Positions 1 to 12,419 of a stretch of DNA of 64,000 nucleotides are shown in pieces. Position 1 is the first letter of the stretch; the number at the start of each line of letters is the position of its first letter. The stretch covers positions 78,976,123-79,040,122 of the forward strand of contig OY720636.1 of NCBI GenBank assembly GCA_963169105.1, read 5' to 3'. Made by a program: the position numbers and the translations under genes. The notes below the pieces were generated by a model. It made no database searches. It was not told where the DNA came from and was given only the letters and a program-made list of their open reading frames with translations. The DNA comes from Ceriagrion tenellum. Taxonomy: Eukaryota > Arthropoda > Insecta > Odonata > Coenagrionidae.

Positions 1-3000
1 GATCATTTACATTTTCCATCTCTTTTTTTCGGGAAAGAGATAAATGAAAGCAATAATGAATCAAGTGAAAAACTTTCCGCTGGGAAATCCTTGCATTCAG
101 AGAACTTCAGTATTAAACTCGAACTCAAGGTTTTTCATCTACATGTACATATTACCATGAAACCCATCTCTTCTACATACTACATACCCACATATTACCA
201 TCTACATATTACCATGAACCCTCACGGGTATTTATTCGGCCAGGGTTGATTTCACCTACATGCTCTATAGTTTCAATGTATCTTTGACCTACATGAACTA
301 CTCTATAGGTATCCTACCAATGCTGCAGAAACTATCAAATCAATCTAAAATGCAACTATGACGACGAGTTACAAGTTTCATACAGTCATCATACAAAATA
401 TGATGTTAGTACAGCGTGGCAGATTAAGAAACAAGTATTAGGGAGAAAATCAATGAATCAGCTACACTTCCTGTTAGCTAACCTTCTTCAAAATCTCATT
501 GGCAGCCATTATAGTGTCTTATCGCTCTTGGCAAAAACAACATTTTAAACCTGTCTGTTATACAGTCTATTTCCATAATTTTATTCTCATGATCTGATCT
601 ACCGTAATATGTTGGAGTTGTTTGGATTGTTTTAGTTGGAGAGGGTGGAGCTCTTCAAGTAATAAGTCTTTATATTGTGAGTCGTTCTGTCCTTAGAGTG
701 GTTGATTACACCCCTCTACTTGATTATTTACCCTGAAAATTTTTCTGTTTTTATGTCCCGTTTCATCTGGGTTATTTGTTTATCCTTACTTCTCATGTGA
801 CCTAATATACATACTATTTTTCTTCCACCATGCTCATTGTGAGTTCATTGTGCCTCAACAATTTGCCAATTCATTGTGATTGTCTCTCTCAAAGAGTGCC
901 CCATATGGTTTTCTTTCCATATTTTCTTCGGCAAACTTGGCTATTTTCTAATTTTCTGCATACATTTGATCTTCAGAATACACCGCTAACTCCAGTTTTT
1001 AATAGTATCCACTATTTTCTTATCTATTTCTCCAGTGCTCCATGTCAAGTCCATAATCCATGAAGTGCACCTATCCTAGAATTTTTTGCACTTCCTGCTT
1101 TCATTTTGTGATCTCAACTCCTCCTTATACAGTTGTTGTTTGAAACCTTGATAAATATTCTTTCTATTCACTCTTCCCCCTGAATGGCGATTTATAAACC
1201 TGCATTGGGTGATTCAAAGGCTATGTTTCATATTGCAGCTAAGTAACTGCATAGCTGATAGGCAATCATTACTCCTCATGAAATCATGTATTCACTATAG
1301 AAATGAGAATATGTACCTTGTTCATCAAATCTATTCTGAGTGAATATATTACTTCAGTTATTATCATACTGATATACAATGGGCTCGTTTGCCAATTTCT
1401 TCATTGCAAATTATGATAGTTTTGAAAGTGAGGGCACTCATTTTAAAATTCTTCCATCTGTCCTCTAGCTCTCTGGCTATTGGGGGATAGAACATCAAAA
1501 TCCTCCAAAAGTGGTATTTTTGTGTAATGTACATCATAACCTATGTCACTAACTTTTCAGCTGCTTCTGCTGTGGGCTTTTAGAAAAGCTTCTATATCTT
1601 CATCCATTTCCTCTTCTGATTTCTTTTCCCCCTAATGCTCCCTTCATCATAGCTGGTGTATTAACATGCCCTGTCACACCCTGACTGCAGCTTGAAGGGT
1701 AGTGAGTAGATTTGGAACTCTGAGAGCCCTATTAATTCATCAATGCTGGCCTAGAGTTGCAACACTACATACTGTGTAAACATACTTTTTTAAACAAATC
1801 CACTTCTCTGAGAAAGTGATGTCAACCATTGTTTAATAGTCTCGAATCCTCGCTGAGTACTTTTGGTCAATATGTTTCAGTGGACAAAATTTTCTTTTCT
1901 CTTTCTCGATTGAATGATTTGTGAAGATAATTAGCGTGCACATAATGCATTCTGATCAAATTAATATTCAAGACCTTCTTTTAGAAGATATTGATACTAA
2001 AGGGAGAAAGAAGTAATTGAGGCTTTCACCTTGACAATTATTGCTTTCTAGCGAACACAGAGTCCAAGAATTACCAGTTAAAGTTGAACTTGATAAATGG
2101 TCATCATTTTTTTAACCATGAAGTTTAAAAGTCCAAAATTTTCTGTTAGTTTCTCTTTTATAAAAAGAAAGGAACATTTATTTTGAATGATAGATTTTGC
2201 AATATACATACATGTCTGAATTAACTTTTCTCTGTTCAATTATGATTTTGTTTAGAGTCAATGTTCACCTATTTATGTTCAGCAGTTGTAATGCAGTTGC
2301 TGGAAATTATATTGAGGTATTCGTCGAGTTTCTCTTATAACAGTTAGCCTAAACATTTTTAATGAATGTTGATTATGTCAGTTTTTGTTTTAATTTAGAT
2401 GTTAAAATATTTAGAGTGTTATTACATAGATGTGTGTTGCATTTTCAATGGTGCTTATAATATCTGTTAAATTAGTTCCTTTGGCGTTGTGGAGCATCAA
2501 AAATCAAACAAATTATGTGCAGTGCACTAACAGTGTGATGATTATAGCTTTAATATTTATGAGCTCAATCATCTTGAAAAAAAGTAGAATCTTTTGTAAC
2601 TATGAGAATGGTTGATTTCATAAATCTCACACCTTAATATTGTATGAGAGATTAGTTGTATGACAATTATGATTTTGGCACTTCACCCGTTATTTGTGTT
2701 TTTTGGAAATTGAAGTGGTCAAATTGAGATTGTGACAATCACTATACTGAGTTTTCGCGTATGTTGACAATGTTGTCAGAGAAAATGGTCGGAATACTGT
2801 ATCTTATTCCGATGGCAATTTAACCAATGTAAAACTCAAGTTTAAGATTTAATGGTTAATGGTTTTTAACCCAAAAAGTCATAATTATCGGATTGTCTCA
2901 ACTTACAAAATGTTGTGTGTCAAATTCTTTACTTGACCTATTCAATTCATGTGCTTCATCACACCAAACATGGTTTTTATTGTGATATGACCAGTAGTGT

Positions 3001-5568
3001 TGCAAAGCAAAATCATTGGAAACATTACATGTGGCTTTTAATAGTTAGAAAATGCTAATAATATTCCACTTTGTTTTTACTGAACTGAGTATGACCTTTC
3101 CCTTCCTCCCCTCCTTTCCAAAATAGGTGTAGTGAGTTCAATGAAATATCATACTTTGATGTTTATATATGATGTAGTAGAGTTAACTATTCCATGTTGA
3201 ATTCATGAACTTATCCCTCATTAAAGTACTCATGGCTAGTGATAATATGACCAGAAAAAATTTCCTAATGGAAAGATAGTCTTAACTCCAATCTTTCCCT
3301 AAAAATGTTTTGAATCAATTGCATTAATGCATAATTGTCACAATCCACAGAGACTATGGTACAGACTGAGAGCTTCTAAATAGTCAGATGTGAATATTAT
3401 CATTCTGTATGTTTTACTCTCGCCATTTTCACACCTTCTGCAATGAGGCCTGAAATTTAGAGATACATCTCACATTCTTGAATAAAAGCTTAGATTTCAC
3501 TATTTATTCATTTAGAACTGCCCTGACTTGAAGTAGCATATTCTGGCAGAAACTTCCCTGTACTTCACCACTTCCTCACCATTCTCCCTGCTTTTATAAG
3601 CATGATTTCCCTGACTGGGCCTTCGTACCAGTCTAGTGTATACCATGTGATATTTTTCAGTCTTCCTTTGGAAAATATCTCATTTGGAAACCAAATATGC
3701 TATTATTTTTATTCCATTCTTAAATGTCATTTCACCCTTAACAATTTATTAGAATTTGAACTTTTTACACCCTAAGACAAAAAAATTAGTGCCCAGTAGT
3801 GTTAACCAGTCTGACCTAATTATATAATGCATCATGATTTTTTGTGATTTTGGGAATTTTAATGAGCACCAGCCGACTTGTAGAGAAAAATAGCATTGAG
3901 TTCAATCGCTTAGATCAATGGCTGCAGTTGGGGCATTGTAAAATGTACTGATGAAAGGTAAAGATTTTAATTATAGCTTTTTTCTACTAGCCCAGAGATT
4001 TTTTTGACCGCATGGAAAACAGCATACTCAATTATGTTATTACAGCAGGTATTTTAGTTACTTAAATAGTTGCTTCCCTGCCAATAGTTCCATTCATTCA
4101 CCTAGAGCAATGGCAAAATAATGGCCACATCTCATAAGCTGCATCCATTAAAATGAAAACAAAATTAATTTCCATCATTGATCATGTTGCAATTTTTTTC
4201 AAATTCCATCATCACTCCTATTTTGAGTTGAAACTTTGAAAAGTAATTTTTTTTTAAGAACAATCCATTTTCATGTCATCAGTTGCAGATATTCATGTCA
4301 TTCATAATTTGATATCTACTTTATAGAGGGGCAGAAAATTTACTTTGATTGTGGGTGGGCACTGACAAAATAATTTTTGAATCAATGTGTTACTTTTGAT
4401 GCTGTGCTACAACTAGTTGAGAAATGTTAGCAATTCTTCTGAAGTATTTACTGCAATCAAGTATCCCTATACTCTTAATCTACATAACTACGTTTGGCTG
4501 TGTTTGATTTCATTATTTATGTAGGCCCTACATTGTTATGCCTGCTTTCATGGCCTTCTAAAAGGAAACACCATCTCATTACCCAATTAAAAATTAGTCT
4601 CGCAAAGTGTACCTTTAGGTCTTCTATTATCAGCCTCCTGATATGAGGAGGGTTTGTGATGTATCCTTCATTATCAACCAGCATCTTCTTTTTTTATGCA
4701 GCCAAACTAAATTAAATTAAAACTGCTGTGGGTTTTTATTTTTATGTCATAGTTAGGCTATGTGCTGTTGAGTTTTGTTCAGCTGTTGAACTGGGATTTA
4801 TTGTTGAAATGGCAGTTAGGGGAGTATTTGTTATTTTGATAGTGGTCTTTCTGAGATGGACCTTTCCTTACTGTCTCATTCTGGGGATAAAAAACTTGGG
4901 ACTGCTGTGAAGGTACAACAGTTGTAAGTCATTATTTTAGAAAGTGGAAAAAACTTGGCTTACAATGGGTCGTTAGTCAAAAGCTCAAATCGGAAACCAT
5001 TCAACTTGCAGTTAATTGTCAGTCATTGTTTAAAATAGAAAATAGATGACCTTTCATCAATGAAACTTGGTAAATGAAAAAATCTTCATTTTTTCACCAA
5101 AGGCTGTTTTTCGTTCATCATAGGGTGCTTCAGGAGAAATCTATCTTAACTTCTGTAGGTGATAGGGGATATTATTTCTAGAAAAGTTTGACTAATAGAC
5201 TTGAGGTCACTACTCCTTTTTACTGAAAGAGCTTTTATACATTGCAAACATTTTTAAAGGAGCATTTTGCAGTTGCCACCAAAATGTAGGTGCATATATT
5301 TAAAAATAAGTTGCCATAAAAATCTTTGATGACATTGAAAGAAGGATATACCTTAATTCTCTGTCCATTAGGGTACAGGTTTTTTTACTTAAAAATGCAT
5401 TGTGGAATTTTCCTGAATCTTATGGGCTGGGGGTAAAGCTTCACTTTCATGCATCAGATTTTGTGTTTCGACTGGAGGTGCCTGTATCTCTACTTTAACT
5501 ACCAACTGCATAGTCGAAGAAAGCTGAAGGTTCACTCTTGTTCAATCATTTTTACAAATAACTTCTAT
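1..5568. other. Non-coding stretch, no gene seen
   Basis: AT-rich sequence without convincing exons, RNA genes or bounded transposons. Open frames here are short (60-80 codons), show no recognisable domain and lack good splice or start context. Imperfect short repeats of an 'acatattaccat' motif lie at about 140-215. It may be upstream intron of the alpha-2/delta gene or intergenic DNA; I cannot tell which. Confidence 0.5.
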
Positions 5569-6538
5569 AGTCCGGCCGCGTTGAAATGGTCCTGCGCAAG
5601 ACTTTGTGCGCACCCCCTCTCTGTCCTCGGCTACCCCCACTCCGGGCTCCTTCCTTCCCCTACGTTGCCTCCCCTACCAGCGTCACTTCATCGTTGTTGC
5701 CAGCTCTTGTCGTTTTGGTTCTCTCGTTTTTCGCTCTTGAGTTTTGATACTGTTTCGGACATTCTTTTTGGATTTTGATTTGGACTTCTTTCTGGTGATA
5801 TTTGGACTTAAGCTTTCGTTTCGGTTATTCGATTTGGTTTTCGACTTTGGTTGTTGATAGCAGATTTTGAGTCATCTAATTCTTGTGTGGCTTATTTGCA
5901 ATGGCCAGCTCGTCGAAATCTTTGTCTGCCCGTGGCAGGCCATTCAAAAGTCAGGCTTGAAAAATCATTTACAAAGTTAGTCAATTTTTGAACGATTTAA
6001 AATTTGAAGCAAAACTAAGTTTAAACGTGGTGTCATCTACAAGCCAGGCTACGGGAGTTGGTACCACCACGGTGAAGAGAATTTAAACAAAGGGAAATTG
6101 TCTCAGAAGAGAGGAAAATTGTCGTTCTCAACACTTAAGGGGAATAAGAGTGAACAAAAGAAGCGAATAGAGCTGGATGACTTCACAAAATGTTGCATCC
6201 GTAGGAAGGTTCACGAGTTTTACGCAGTTCGTAGAACATGCCAACCGTGAAGAACCTCTTGGAAGCATTGGAAGAAATGTATCACAATGTATTTTGTCTT
6301 CAATTGTCAGAAATTATATATATATGTATTATGTTTACTTTGTAAACGGCGCGCCAGGTCGTGTACCCTACGCTTAATTTCTCTCTGCCGGGGTGAGGAA
6401 AACTGGCAACATGCTCTGCCTCCCCTCCAATGTGTGAGTGAGAGAGTAAAGAAGGAGAGGTTAGGCCAGAAGGTGGGGTAGGTAGTCGTAGCTCCGCCCA
6501 CCGTTCACCGAGAAGGACCATTTCAATGCAGCTGAACT
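5569..6538. mobile_element. DNA transposon with about 25-bp imperfect terminal inverted repeats
   Basis: The left end (AGTCCGGCCGCGTTGAAATG, then GTCCT) matches the reverse complement of the right end (AGTTCAGCTGCATTGAAATG, then GTCCT) with four transition differences. The interior is GC-richer than the surroundings and contains a decayed protein-like region at 5901-6300. No clear target duplication was found, so the superfamily is not assigned. The roughly 1-kb length and broken coding region indicate an internally deleted or decayed copy. Confidence 0.6.
5901..6300 (+). pseudogene. Decayed transposase N-terminal region (DDE-type, tentative)
   Basis: Starting at the ATG at 5901 the translation reads MASSSKSLSARGRPFKSQ, then a stop. 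It continues with KIIYKVSQFL, a helix-turn-helix-like stretch (ATGVGTTTVKRI), another stop, and KKRIELDDFTKCCIRRKVH, then further disruption. This order (RGRP head, HTH, basic stretch, 'ELDDF..C.IRRKVHEFY') resembles the N-terminus of a family of insect transposon proteins, probably IS630/Tc1-mariner related. That assignment is from memory of the family and is tentative. The catalytic domain is missing. Because it sits between the inverted repeats at 5569 and 6538, it is most likely the remnant transposase of that element and not a host gene. Confidence 0.45.
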
Positions 6539-7163
6539 CTACCACATGTAACTTTAATACAGTTACTATTTCTGGAAGTTTTTCTTTCTATGAAGTTTAA
6601 AATTGATGGATGTTGAGTATTTTATTTTTCTTCTAAAATGATGTATTTTAAGCCAGGATGCATGGTGTATTTTGTGCTAGAAGATAAGACAAGTTTCAGA
6701 TTCATGCAATCGGTTCAGGTCATCATTGTTCAATTTCGTTAAGGCTACTGCCAAATGCAATGGATGCAATGTTACTGTTGTGGCAGCTCTGTAAGTCGGG
6801 TGTTGCAACCTCATGTAGATTAGACAAAAAATGCTTCATATTGCATCTCCCATCGACTTTTTAATTTACACATATACCTCCTGGAGCACCTCATATAATC
6901 TCCCTTTTTAGTAAAATAAATTCAAGCTTTAGGATGTGGAAATTCATTTTCTGGGTAAGAGAGGAAAATGTATCTTTCCACTGATTTTAATTGTTGTTGG
7001 TACGAGGCACAACTCTTTTTTTAATGCATCAGTGTCATCTTCGGGTAAATTTCATCATATAATCTCCACCTATTCCACCTACACCTCATTAGCATCGCAA
7101 CTATGGACATTAATGAAAAAAACAGCTAACTTTCTACCTGAAGATGATGCCTATGCATCAAGA
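6539..7163. other. Non-coding stretch, nothing recognised
   Basis: AT-rich spacer between two mobile elements. No exon, RNA gene or repeat structure was seen. Confidence 0.45.
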
Positions 7164-7553
7164 CTACCCTGGTGAAAATATTTGGTTTGCAACTGCCCTG
7201 AAACCCTACTGTAACTGCTCTGAAAGAGTAGTATGTACCTGACCTGGAAGTGGTCTGTTACTGGTCTGGATTTGAAACATCTTAAAATCCTGACCGGTTC
7301 AGTCCAGTTACAGACCACTTTTAGATCAGATATAGTTTTTCAGAGCAGTTACAGACCAGTTTCAGAACAGTTACAGACCAGTTTCAGAACAGTTACAGAC
7401 CAGTTTCAGAACATTTACAGACAAGTTTCAGAACAGTTACAGACAAGTTTCAGAGCAGATACGGACCAGTATCAGAGCAGTTTCAGGCCAGTTTCAGACC
7501 AGTTACAGACCAGTTCCAGAGCAGTTACTAACCAATTATTTTCAACTGGGTAG
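7164..7553. mobile_element. Foldback element built of 22-bp tandem repeats
   Basis: The ends are inverted: CTACCCTGGTGAAAATAtttgg on the left, and ccaaTTATTTTCAACTGGGTAG on the right. The interior, about 7295-7535, is a tandem array of a 22-bp unit close to CAGTTACAGACCAGTTTCAG. The left arm holds reverse-complement units (ctgtaactgctctgaaa), so the whole folds back on itself. The open frame across the array is a by-product of the repeat. Related copies lie at 30717-31163 and, as one end only, at 13044-13086. Confidence 0.7.
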
Positions 7554-9279
7554 TTGTTCCTTCTACCAACAAGAATTAAATATCAGTGGAAATATGTTAT
7601 GTTTTTCTCTCTCTCACTTCACCTCTTTGAGGATCAAATCCATACCTCCCTCATTCCCATCACTACATTCCTTGCTCAATCAGTTTCAACCAGTAAAAAC
7701 AAGTGCAGTCACATCATCACCTCATGTCTCACCATCTTGGGTGATTGCACGAGCATTGTAATGTGTAACAACAAAAGGAGTGAAACAAACTTGCTGCCGC
7801 ACCACTGCTGGAATGTCCCACTCTTGTGTGCATGGATGTGCTGTTGTGAATGTCTCCTTGAGCATGCCTGATTTCGTTCTTAGTCCTTTTCCTTGTTATG
7901 TTAGGGGCACCTAAACCTACAAAGAGGCAAAAATTTTCCAAAAAAAAATAATAATTCACCCTTTTGGAAAGATTAAGTAAGGAATCACTGCTCACTCACT
8001 GACCGTGTACTTACACCATATAGCACTCATTATTATTTGAACCAAAATTAATTAGAATCCACTTTTTTTGCACCAACATCACTTGTTACGATTTTTTTTC
8101 GTTATCTCCAGTAGAATTCTCATAGATAAAGAAGCATATTCTAAGAAGAAGAAAAAAAGAATAGAATGATTTGTTGATCACATCCATTGATATCCATCAT
8201 TAGAAACGGCTTACATCCTTACTTGAACATCAGTTATTACACTTTTTTTAGTTTTTGAAGCTCTAAAAAAAAATAAGGAAAAAAATAATTAAATTATTTT
8301 GGGAGGTTTTTTTTCCCATCAATTAAAAGAAAGTCTTTTTGAGATACTTACTCAAAATACTTATTCTGATCACATCATAGTGAAGTTTCAACAATGGAAA
8401 AGTTCATTGAAGACTGAGAAAAAAAAGCAAACTTTCCTTGAGCTCTCTTTTATGCCTGGTGATTTACTTTCTGACCAGATTTTCAAGGTTTTCGACCATT
8501 TGTTCCCTCTTGATGATCTGTATGAGGTTGAAGAGTGGGGAAGTTTATCTTCTTATCGAACATGCGTGGATATCTTAAAATGAGGTGCTAATTACAGGTT
8601 TCCTCAATTATTTACGACTTAAATGTAAACTTAGCTTTGAAGTGTCAGAAACATATCCAGGTCCCTCCAACATTGGTTCAGTGTGAATCATGACAGTTGC
8701 TCAAGCATTCCAGCTGAGGTATCAAATTCCTGAGTATGTTTTCAGGGCTTCATGTGTGAAGATGCTGACTGGAATGCTTGAACTGTTTTCATTCAAGGTG
8801 AGCCTCCTTAGAAAGAACCTGGAAACCTTACTGACATCCTCAAGCCATTAGAAAACTTACTCAACCACCTATCTTTGAAATATCTGATGAAAAGTCACTC
8901 TTTAACAAGGGCTAATATCTTGTAAACATTCAATATTTGAATGAATCTGTAATTTCTTTTTGACTAGTAAAAGGAGTGTGATCTCTCACTATTTGAAATG
9001 CTATCGTAAGTTTTAATTCTCCATGTAAGATCATTGTACAGTCATGTCTTGTTTAGTGCAGTTGGAGTTGCCAACAAAAGCAACCTCCCTCCATCACCTC
9101 TCAGGAATTAATGCAATGAGTACGATTGTAGTGCATCAAAATTTGCATTCATTCCATCCATTTGCATACATGGTGAACAGGAAAAACACTAATTTGAAAA
9201 TGCAGGCATCATTAATTAGTATTCTGTCATTGGCTTTGTTGGTTTTCCCAGGTAGTTTTGTTTGTAAAATCGTATTAAC
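7554..9279. other. Non-coding stretch with one unexplained open frame
   Basis: No recognised gene. An open frame at 8299-8583 (94 codons, acidic near its end) has no known domain and no obvious splice partners, and it is flanked by A/T homopolymers. It could be a transposon remnant or chance. Confidence 0.35.
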
Positions 9280-10071
9280 TATTATTCTTTTCAAATATCT
9301 TTGCGACTGGCCTTCTTGCGTGCCCATTAAGGTTGGAACGGCATCGCGGTAGGAGGTGGAGCTTTCGACACCAGGGAAGTGGGGTGAGAGAGAGGTGGAC
9401 GTTGCCAAGTTTACTCATAAGACTTTGTACCAGCATGTAAACCAAAGACCGCATCTTAGCAGCAGTCCACAAGCCAATTTGAGGCCTTTTGCGATAGGCA
9501 ATAGTCCCGGCCGGTGCCGCGGTCGAAGGAATTAACTCCTTTATGTCCCTTTTTCACTACCCGCATTATCTCGACCAGTCTCAAGGGTTATAGAAAGGAT
9601 CATGAGTGATGCTTCGGTCGGTGACTCAGAAGTGGACAAAAATCTAAACCTTTATTGATTATATTATCGTATAAAACAAAAGTCACACCTATTTTCTGTG
9701 AATCAAGCCAATTAAAACAAGTCCAAACACCAAGTAATTGCGTTGATTTTTGCCTATTTTTGCAATTTCAAGAATGTGAAGGAAAGACAGTGGGGTGATG
9801 GAGAAAAGGAGGAAAGGAATTAGGTTAATGGGAAATGCAGGGAAAAGGTTAAAGGGAAGGAAGATCACCAAGCCAACGAAGGCAACGGACGTTTGGCAAC
9901 ACAGCTAACTGACTCGTGAAGCATACACAACAGAGGTCTGAGAGCGACTGAATTTCTGAGAGGCTACGCTATTAAATTCTGGTTGGTTTTCGCAGAGTCA
10001 CATGCCTTACCCTCACCCCCACAAAACTTAGGCCTGCCTCTCAGTCACAAAGATATTTGAAAAGAATAATA
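9280..10071. mobile_element. Non-autonomous DNA transposon with 30-bp inverted ends
   Basis: The left end TATTATTCTTTTCAAATATC followed by TTTGcGACTG is inverted at the right end (CAGTCACAAAGATATTTGAA, then AAGAATAATA). The 792-bp element is GC-richer than its flanks and has no convincing transposase frame. A second copy of the right terminus (shared 'cacccccacaaa...ttaggcctgcctct' block and 'agatatttgaa.agaataata') is present at 24830-24903. Target duplication is unclear. Confidence 0.6.
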
Positions 10072-12325
10072 CCAGTAAATAAAATACCAATCACCAACCA
10101 GGAAAAAATTCTAAGTAGCACATTCTCAGATCCTCAGCACTATGTATTATGTCATCCTTATATTGATTGTCATATCGTTTGGAATTGATTCAGATGGGGA
10201 TGTTCCTATTCTTTTTATCACCAATGTTTCTTGGCTCGTCATCCTCACAAAATAGCCATTTAATGATGAGGAAGCCCTTGCTCTAGCCTGTTTTTGCAAT
10301 GCTAAGTTAAGTTTTTAAAATACCCATCACATCATTGTAATGGAACACTGAGTTTATGCCCAAACTTATTCTTATTAATAAGCTCTTTTTTTGCACAGAT
10401 TTTAATAGTTCTGAGACTCACTGGAACACATCCCTTCCACTAAACAAGTCATGACTGTATGTGTTAAACAAGGTGTCCACTCAACCATAAAGCTGTGAAA
10501 AAATGTGAATTAGCCATTATTTTTTTTCAAATTTCCAATCATTGCATTAACAAATGATGTGGTACGAAGTCACCATGGTGAATGTCAACGCTGGCATTAA
10601 TTTTGTATTTAAACATTTGTACACTTGTGTTCCCTCAAATGATAGATGTTGTGTTCCCTCAAATGATAGAATACACCGTATATCTTGAGACTGATCATGG
10701 TCTTGAGAATGTTCATAAGTCAGTTTTATTTCATCCTGTGAATGATTCTGGACAGTCTGATATGAATTTAATGCTATGAGCTATTTCTAACCATTTAACT
10801 CTACTCTTATTGACTTTCCTTTGTACTTCTTGCCACATCCTTGGAATTCCTCCCGGCACTAAAGGCAATGCTAATAAGGTCAAAGTGATTAAAAGACACC
10901 TATGTTGACAAGTTTTTTTTAGTGTTGGATGCATTAAATCAACTGAGTCTCTCAAATTTTTCATTGGAGAGACAGTTAAAAAGAAAACTGAAGAAAAGGT
11001 CAATTCTGGCCATTAAACAAAATGACAGTGCCTTGTTGGGAGGTATATGATATGCCTACTGTATGCTTCCATTAAATTATTAATTATGCATCACCCTCAG
11101 CATAGAATGAAATGATTTTGAATGACTCTGAATTTAATGATTGGAAAGCTCTCTTGTTTTACTCTGAGTAAGTTTCTCCACTGCTTCCAACACTTTGACT
11201 TGTGGCTTGATAATGGTCAACAGGGATTCTGGAATCCAAGATTCCAGCAACCTTGTTGAAGTTAAGCAAGTCTTCTCTCAAAATAGAAGTATTGGAGAAC
11301 CTCATCCAGTGAGAGACCCAAGACCTTTTCCATCATCGGGTCATCTTGGGAAAGCTTAAAGTCGTACATAACTCTCCATTTAAGGAAGTTTGAACAAGAT
11401 AGTTCCCTAGTCATAATGGAGACCATATTTGAATGGTACTGTTAAATTTCAGCAGCTGTGGGAAGCGTGAATTAACTGTCACATTATAAATGATGCTATA
11501 ATACACTTTTCTATGACTGAAATTCTTAAGTAATTACATACAAATATCAAAATAAGTCTTTAACTTGACTCATTTTCTTAACACTTGTAAAACTCCTTCA
11601 CGGCGAAAGGTTTTTTGCAGTCCTGAAAAATTTCTGCGGTATCTGTATGTATTATTTTAAAAAATAATGGAAAACACAATACAAAATTCACAATTAATTT
11701 CTTGACTACATCTTGATGTTAAAAATTCATCATTTTTCAAATTAGGTCTGGAATACATACACATACCATTTCCCATATAAAAGGGCAGGTACCTTTTGTC
11801 AAAAATTGCCAAGATCGCAAAACTTTAAGTAGTTCAAAAGTGGCATTTTTTTCAGCCTTGATAAACTGTGAATCTTTCTACATTGAATGAGTGGCCACCC
11901 TGGTATAACCAAGGGAGAATCAAAACTTTTAGCAAATCAAAAACTAAGAGTCTAAGTCGGGTGGCTTACAGCTGACCACTCAAACATTCCACAAATCCGT
12001 GAGGATAAACTTTGGGCTCCACAATGAACTCTCTTCCCCACTCAGGACAATGATCCTAAATCGATGCAAAATGCAAAACCTTTTAAGAGGATAGATTAAA
12101 CAAGAGGGACAAAACCAGATAGTGGAGATATGTATATAAAGAAAGAGTGGAGAAAGACCTCAAAGTAAATACCTTGGAAATCTGTCAAGCTTGGGAAGCA
12201 CAATGATCAGGCAGCTGATTTGTGTTGTACGTATTATGGTGTCTGTCCTTTTGTGTTTGCGTGTGTGTTTGTCTGTGTGCGTGCGTACGCGTTCACATGT
12301 TTTGGCGGTTGGGTGTGCGGCCCAG
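10072..12325. other. Non-coding stretch upstream of the first alpha-2/delta exon seen
   Basis: Probably intron. It holds a short tandem duplication with a 24-bp period (GTGTTCCCTCAAATGATAGA at 10627 and again at 10651) and a GT-rich run at about 12248-12310 just before the exon. No upstream alpha-2/delta exon could be identified. Confidence 0.45.
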
Positions 12326-12419
12326 GTGATAGGAATCTACTGCTGTCGCTGGTGTTCGACGCCAAGGTGACCGAGTGGTTCCCGAAAAATGTCAGCCAGT
12401 CATCGAAAGAGGAGAAGGG
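12326..12419 (+). CDS. alpha-2/delta exon a
   Basis: Encodes DRNLLLSLVFDAKVTEWFPK and then NVSQSSKEEKG. The acceptor is ggcccag before GTGATAGG and the donor is gtaagct. Its first two bases complete a codon whose first base lies in an unfound upstream exon; a T there would give cysteine. The sequence before the acceptor is G/T-rich where pyrimidine-rich would be expected, so this acceptor looks weak. Confidence 0.8.

Noticed and set aside
7233..7553. 106-codon open frame with repeated TSFRAVTDQ motifs
   Set aside because: It is translation of the 22-bp tandem repeat in the foldback element.
8299..8583. 94-codon open frame as a host exon
   Set aside because: No domain, no convincing splice sites and poly-A/T surroundings; left as unexplained.
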